A stretch of DNA of 6,630 nucleotides from Clostridia bacterium (GTDB taxonomy: Bacteria; Bacillota; Clostridia; CAKSNL01; HGM11501), in NCBI GenBank assembly GCA_030535815.1, contig JAUNRD010000106.1, forward strand, positions 1 through 6,630, read 5' to 3'. Of the stretch, positions 4,936-6,630 are shown piece by piece (within the stretch, counting starts at the first letter, position 1; every line of letters starts with the position of its first letter). The position numbers and the translations under genes were made by a program. The notes under the pieces are model-generated. The model did no database searches. It was not told the DNA's origin and saw only the letters and a list, made by a program, of their open reading frames with translations.

Positions 4936-6462
4936 ATGAAAAAAATAATTTGCTTTTTGCTTATGACAATCCTGATTTTAAGTGCCTGCGGAGGAGTAGT
5001 TTGCAACTCCGCCGGAAATAATATGTACAATGCATATTTAAGTGCACTTAATAAAGGGTTTATCTACTATTCCCTTTACGACATTGATAAAAACGGTGTA
5101 ACAGAGCTTATTGTGTATGACGGAGGAGAGGGATTGGGGATTCCTTCATACAGCTATGATTTGACGATTTACACCATGAAAAACAATAAGCTTGCTTATG
5201 TTGGTGAGATTAATACAAAAGACTATATTTACGGCTCTGCGGAAAAGGGAATCTGGACGTGGTTTAACAACGGCTCTGCAGGAAACGAAAATTATGATCA
5301 CTATTTGTTAAACAACGGCAAGCTTACATCCGGAAACAAAAGCTTTTACTTTAATTATACCGGAAATCCGGGATCGGATCCTTATAATTATTATATAAAT
5401 AATAAAAAAGTAAACAAAGCTCAATACGAGCAGATGAAAAACAGCATGTTTAAAATTGAAAAGTATGACGATAAAGCTGTACTTGACATTCTTAAGGACA
5501 ACAAGGGTCAGATCGGAGAGGTAATAAACCATACGGTTTATACAGATATAGTTGCAAAGATAAACGGCTGTGACATACCCTCATACAACATAAACGGATA
5601 TACCGCAGTTGCGGCAGAAGACCTGAGAGACTACGGCTTTGAAGTAATATGGGACGGAAATGCAAGAACCTTAAGCGTTTTAAGAAACTTTGAAAAGCTT
5701 CAGGTAACAAGCCATTATGAGGCACCCGAGATTTCCTATGGCATGGTAGGAAAAAGAGCGTACAATGTTTTGCGTACAGACATTCAGACCTATGTAAACG
5801 GAAATCTTGTTACGGGACATAACATTGACGGAAAAACAATAATTTATTTTAATGACCTTGCCGTTTTCGGCGGTGTAAGCTATGACAATGATAAGAGGAT
5901 TCTTTCGCTTGAAATGGAAGGATTATCCGGCGGAGATTATAAAACATATCTTACAAAGCGTAACAGCATCACGGTTAAAACGTGGGATGAAAACGCAAAA
6001 GGAAGAGAGTCCAGTGAAGCAGTTGGATTTGTTGCTGCATATTTAAATGGCAAGGAACTCTGGAAATATAAAACGCCTGTTACACCAAGAGCGGGTGCCG
6101 GCGATATTATATCGAATGCTTTCAGAGACGGTGACACGGTCTATTTCGGAACAGCAGACGGATTTTTCGCAGTAGATTTGTATACCGGGACACAAAAATG
6201 GAAGATTGATGTACTCGCAGTTAATATTTATCCTCTTATCATTGAAGGAGGCACAATTCACGGTGTTTTCATGTTTGATGCAGGGATAAAGTATATGGCG
6301 ATTGATAAAAACGGCAATATAATACGCGCTCTTAAATATGTTGATACAGACGGAAGTTGGGCAGAGGTTCCAAACCTGAAAAGTGTATCCGGAAATATTG
6401 TTACATTCCATTGGGACAGTAATTATAATATCTGGCAACAAATAAACATTAAAAGCAAATAA
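4936..6462 (+). CDS. Lipoprotein with EF-hand-like, copper-amine-oxidase-N-like and PQQ-like segments
   Basis: This is a 508-residue predicted lipoprotein that I do not recognise as a named family. Residues 1-18 form a lipoprotein signal with lipobox L15-S16-A17-C18. Residues 30-62 resemble the repeat-like start of many clostridial lipoproteins and contain D49-x-D51-x-N53-G-x-x-E57, an EF-hand-like calcium loop. Residues about 196-250 (TDIVAKINGCDIPSY..., ending GFEVIWDGNARTLSVLRN) and about 276-326 (TDIQTYVNGNLVTGHNIDG..., ending VSYDNDKRILSLEM) look like two diverged copper-amine-oxidase-N-like hairpin units. Residues about 365-440 match PQQ-type propeller blades (GKELWKYKTP; VYFGTADGFFAVDLYTGTQKW), too few for a whole propeller. 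ATG 4936 is chosen because AAAGGAG lies 8 nt upstream; the upstream in-frame TTG at 4891 falls inside the promoter. Probably a surface-anchored sensor or wall-binding protein under XRE control; its function is unknown. Confidence 0.88.
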   Translation: MKKIICFLLMTILILSACGGVVCNSAGNNMYNAYLSALNKGFIYYSLYDIDKNGVTELIVYDGGEGLGIPSYSYDLTIYTMKNNKLAYVGEINTKDYIYGSAEKGIWTWFNNGSAGNENYDHYLLNNGKLTSGNKSFYFNYTGNPGSDPYNYYINNKKVNKAQYEQMKNSMFKIEKYDDKAVLDILKDNKGQIGEVINHTVYTDIVAKINGCDIPSYNINGYTAVAAEDLRDYGFEVIWDGNARTLSVLRNFEKLQVTSHYEAPEISYGMVGKRAYNVLRTDIQTYVNGNLVTGHNIDGKTIIYFNDLAVFGGVSYDNDKRILSLEMEGLSGGDYKTYLTKRNSITVKTWDENAKGRESSEAVGFVAAYLNGKELWKYKTPVTPRAGAGDIISNAFRDGDTVYFGTADGFFAVDLYTGTQKWKIDVLAVNIYPLIIEGGTIHGVFMFDAGIKYMAIDKNGNIIRALKYVDTDGSWAEVPNLKSVSGNIVTFHWDSNYNIWQQINIKSK

Positions 6463-6464
6463 GC

Positions 6465-6490
6465 AAAAAGGTGCTTTATGCACCTTTTTT
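6465..6490 (+). terminator. Intrinsic terminator of the lipoprotein gene
   Basis: AAAAAGGTGC (6465-6474) pairs with GCACCTTTTT (6480-6489) around the 5-nt loop TTTAT, and the T run continues to 6490. It begins two bases after the stop codon. The A-rich left arm also gives a U-tract on the other strand, so it could work in both directions. Confidence 0.9.
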
Positions 6491-6492
6491 GC

Positions 6493-6630
6493 ATTATATA
6501 GCGGAAACTATGTTTAATTATTCACAAACTGACGGGTTATGTATAAAAAATATACAAAAACTTTTTCTCATTTTCCCTTCACTAAGACATATTTTTAAAA
6601 AAGTTTTCATATGGAAAATTTGAAAAAGCA
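6493..6630. other. AT-rich right-hand end with no supported gene
   Basis: These 138 bp hold no open frame of useful length on either strand. Two weak symmetries are present: GTATA/TATAC around five A (6541-6555), and AAAACTTTTT (6557-6566) with its complement at 6598-6607. An ATG at 6611 stays open to the window edge but has no ribosome binding site. The region is probably the upstream control region of a gene beyond the window, but this cannot be shown. Confidence 0.5.

Noticed and set aside
4931..4939. ATG AAA TGA just before the lipoprotein start as a tiny leader peptide
   Set aside because: Only two codons, overlapping the real start and using the same ribosome binding site; nothing supports a regulatory role.
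5409..5418. Further AGTAAACAAA copy inside the lipoprotein gene as an intragenic operator
   Set aside because: Only ten AT-rich bases match, it encodes Val-Asn-Lys in frame, and it is out of register with the array.
6043..6483. 146-codon minus-strand open frame under the end of the lipoprotein gene
   Set aside because: It is antisense to a clear PQQ-like coding region, passes through the terminator and has an implausible composition.

Overview
The window reads as ordinary chromosome from a Gram-positive, low-to-moderate GC anaerobe, most likely class Clostridia. The supporting signs are strong AGGAG-type ribosome binding sites, near-consensus sigma-A promoters, U-tract hairpin terminators, two lipobox lipoproteins, and WG-repeat and copper-amine-oxidase-N-like surface modules typical of clostridial genomes. 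This is an inference from gene content. No rRNA or other phylogenetic marker is present, so genus cannot be given. Seven protein genes are visible, one of them cut by the left edge.

Left part (1-1100): the 3' part of a WG-repeat protein ending in a copper-amine-oxidase-N-like domain, then a hairpin terminator that faces mainly the next gene. Positions 1101-1850 (minus strand) encode an ExoA/Xth-type AP endonuclease. It diverges from a plus-strand pair: a DUF2161-like PD-(D/E)XK nuclease-fold protein (1916-2611) and rsmE, the 16S rRNA m3U1498 methyltransferase (2612-3325), which directly abut. The two divergent promoters interlock so that their -10 boxes overlap. A polyamine-type (PotD-like) substrate-binding lipoprotein (3361-4419) follows without any permease or ATPase gene nearby. 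It has Ala where the family normally has a ligand-stacking Trp.

Right part (4421-6630): a long bidirectional hairpin terminates potD and the convergent XRE-family regulator gene (4457-4795, minus). Between this regulator and a divergent 508-residue lipoprotein gene (4936-6462) lies the most striking regulatory structure of the window. Three copies of AGTAAACAAAAATTG or a close variant start at 4850, 4879 and 4908, exactly 29 bp apart. They lie upstream of the -35 box, between the -35 and -10 boxes, and at the predicted start point of a near-consensus promoter. The simplest reading is that the XRE protein represses the lipoprotein gene, and perhaps itself. The lipoprotein combines an EF-hand-like DxDxNGxxE segment, two copper-amine-oxidase-N-like hairpins and a C-terminal PQQ-like propeller fragment. 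A terminator follows, and the last ~140 bp are AT-rich with no supported gene.

I found no mobile element, CRISPR array, tRNA or rRNA. The best candidate for something undescribed is the XRE/29-bp-repeat/lipoprotein module; the rest is mostly housekeeping or common accessory content.
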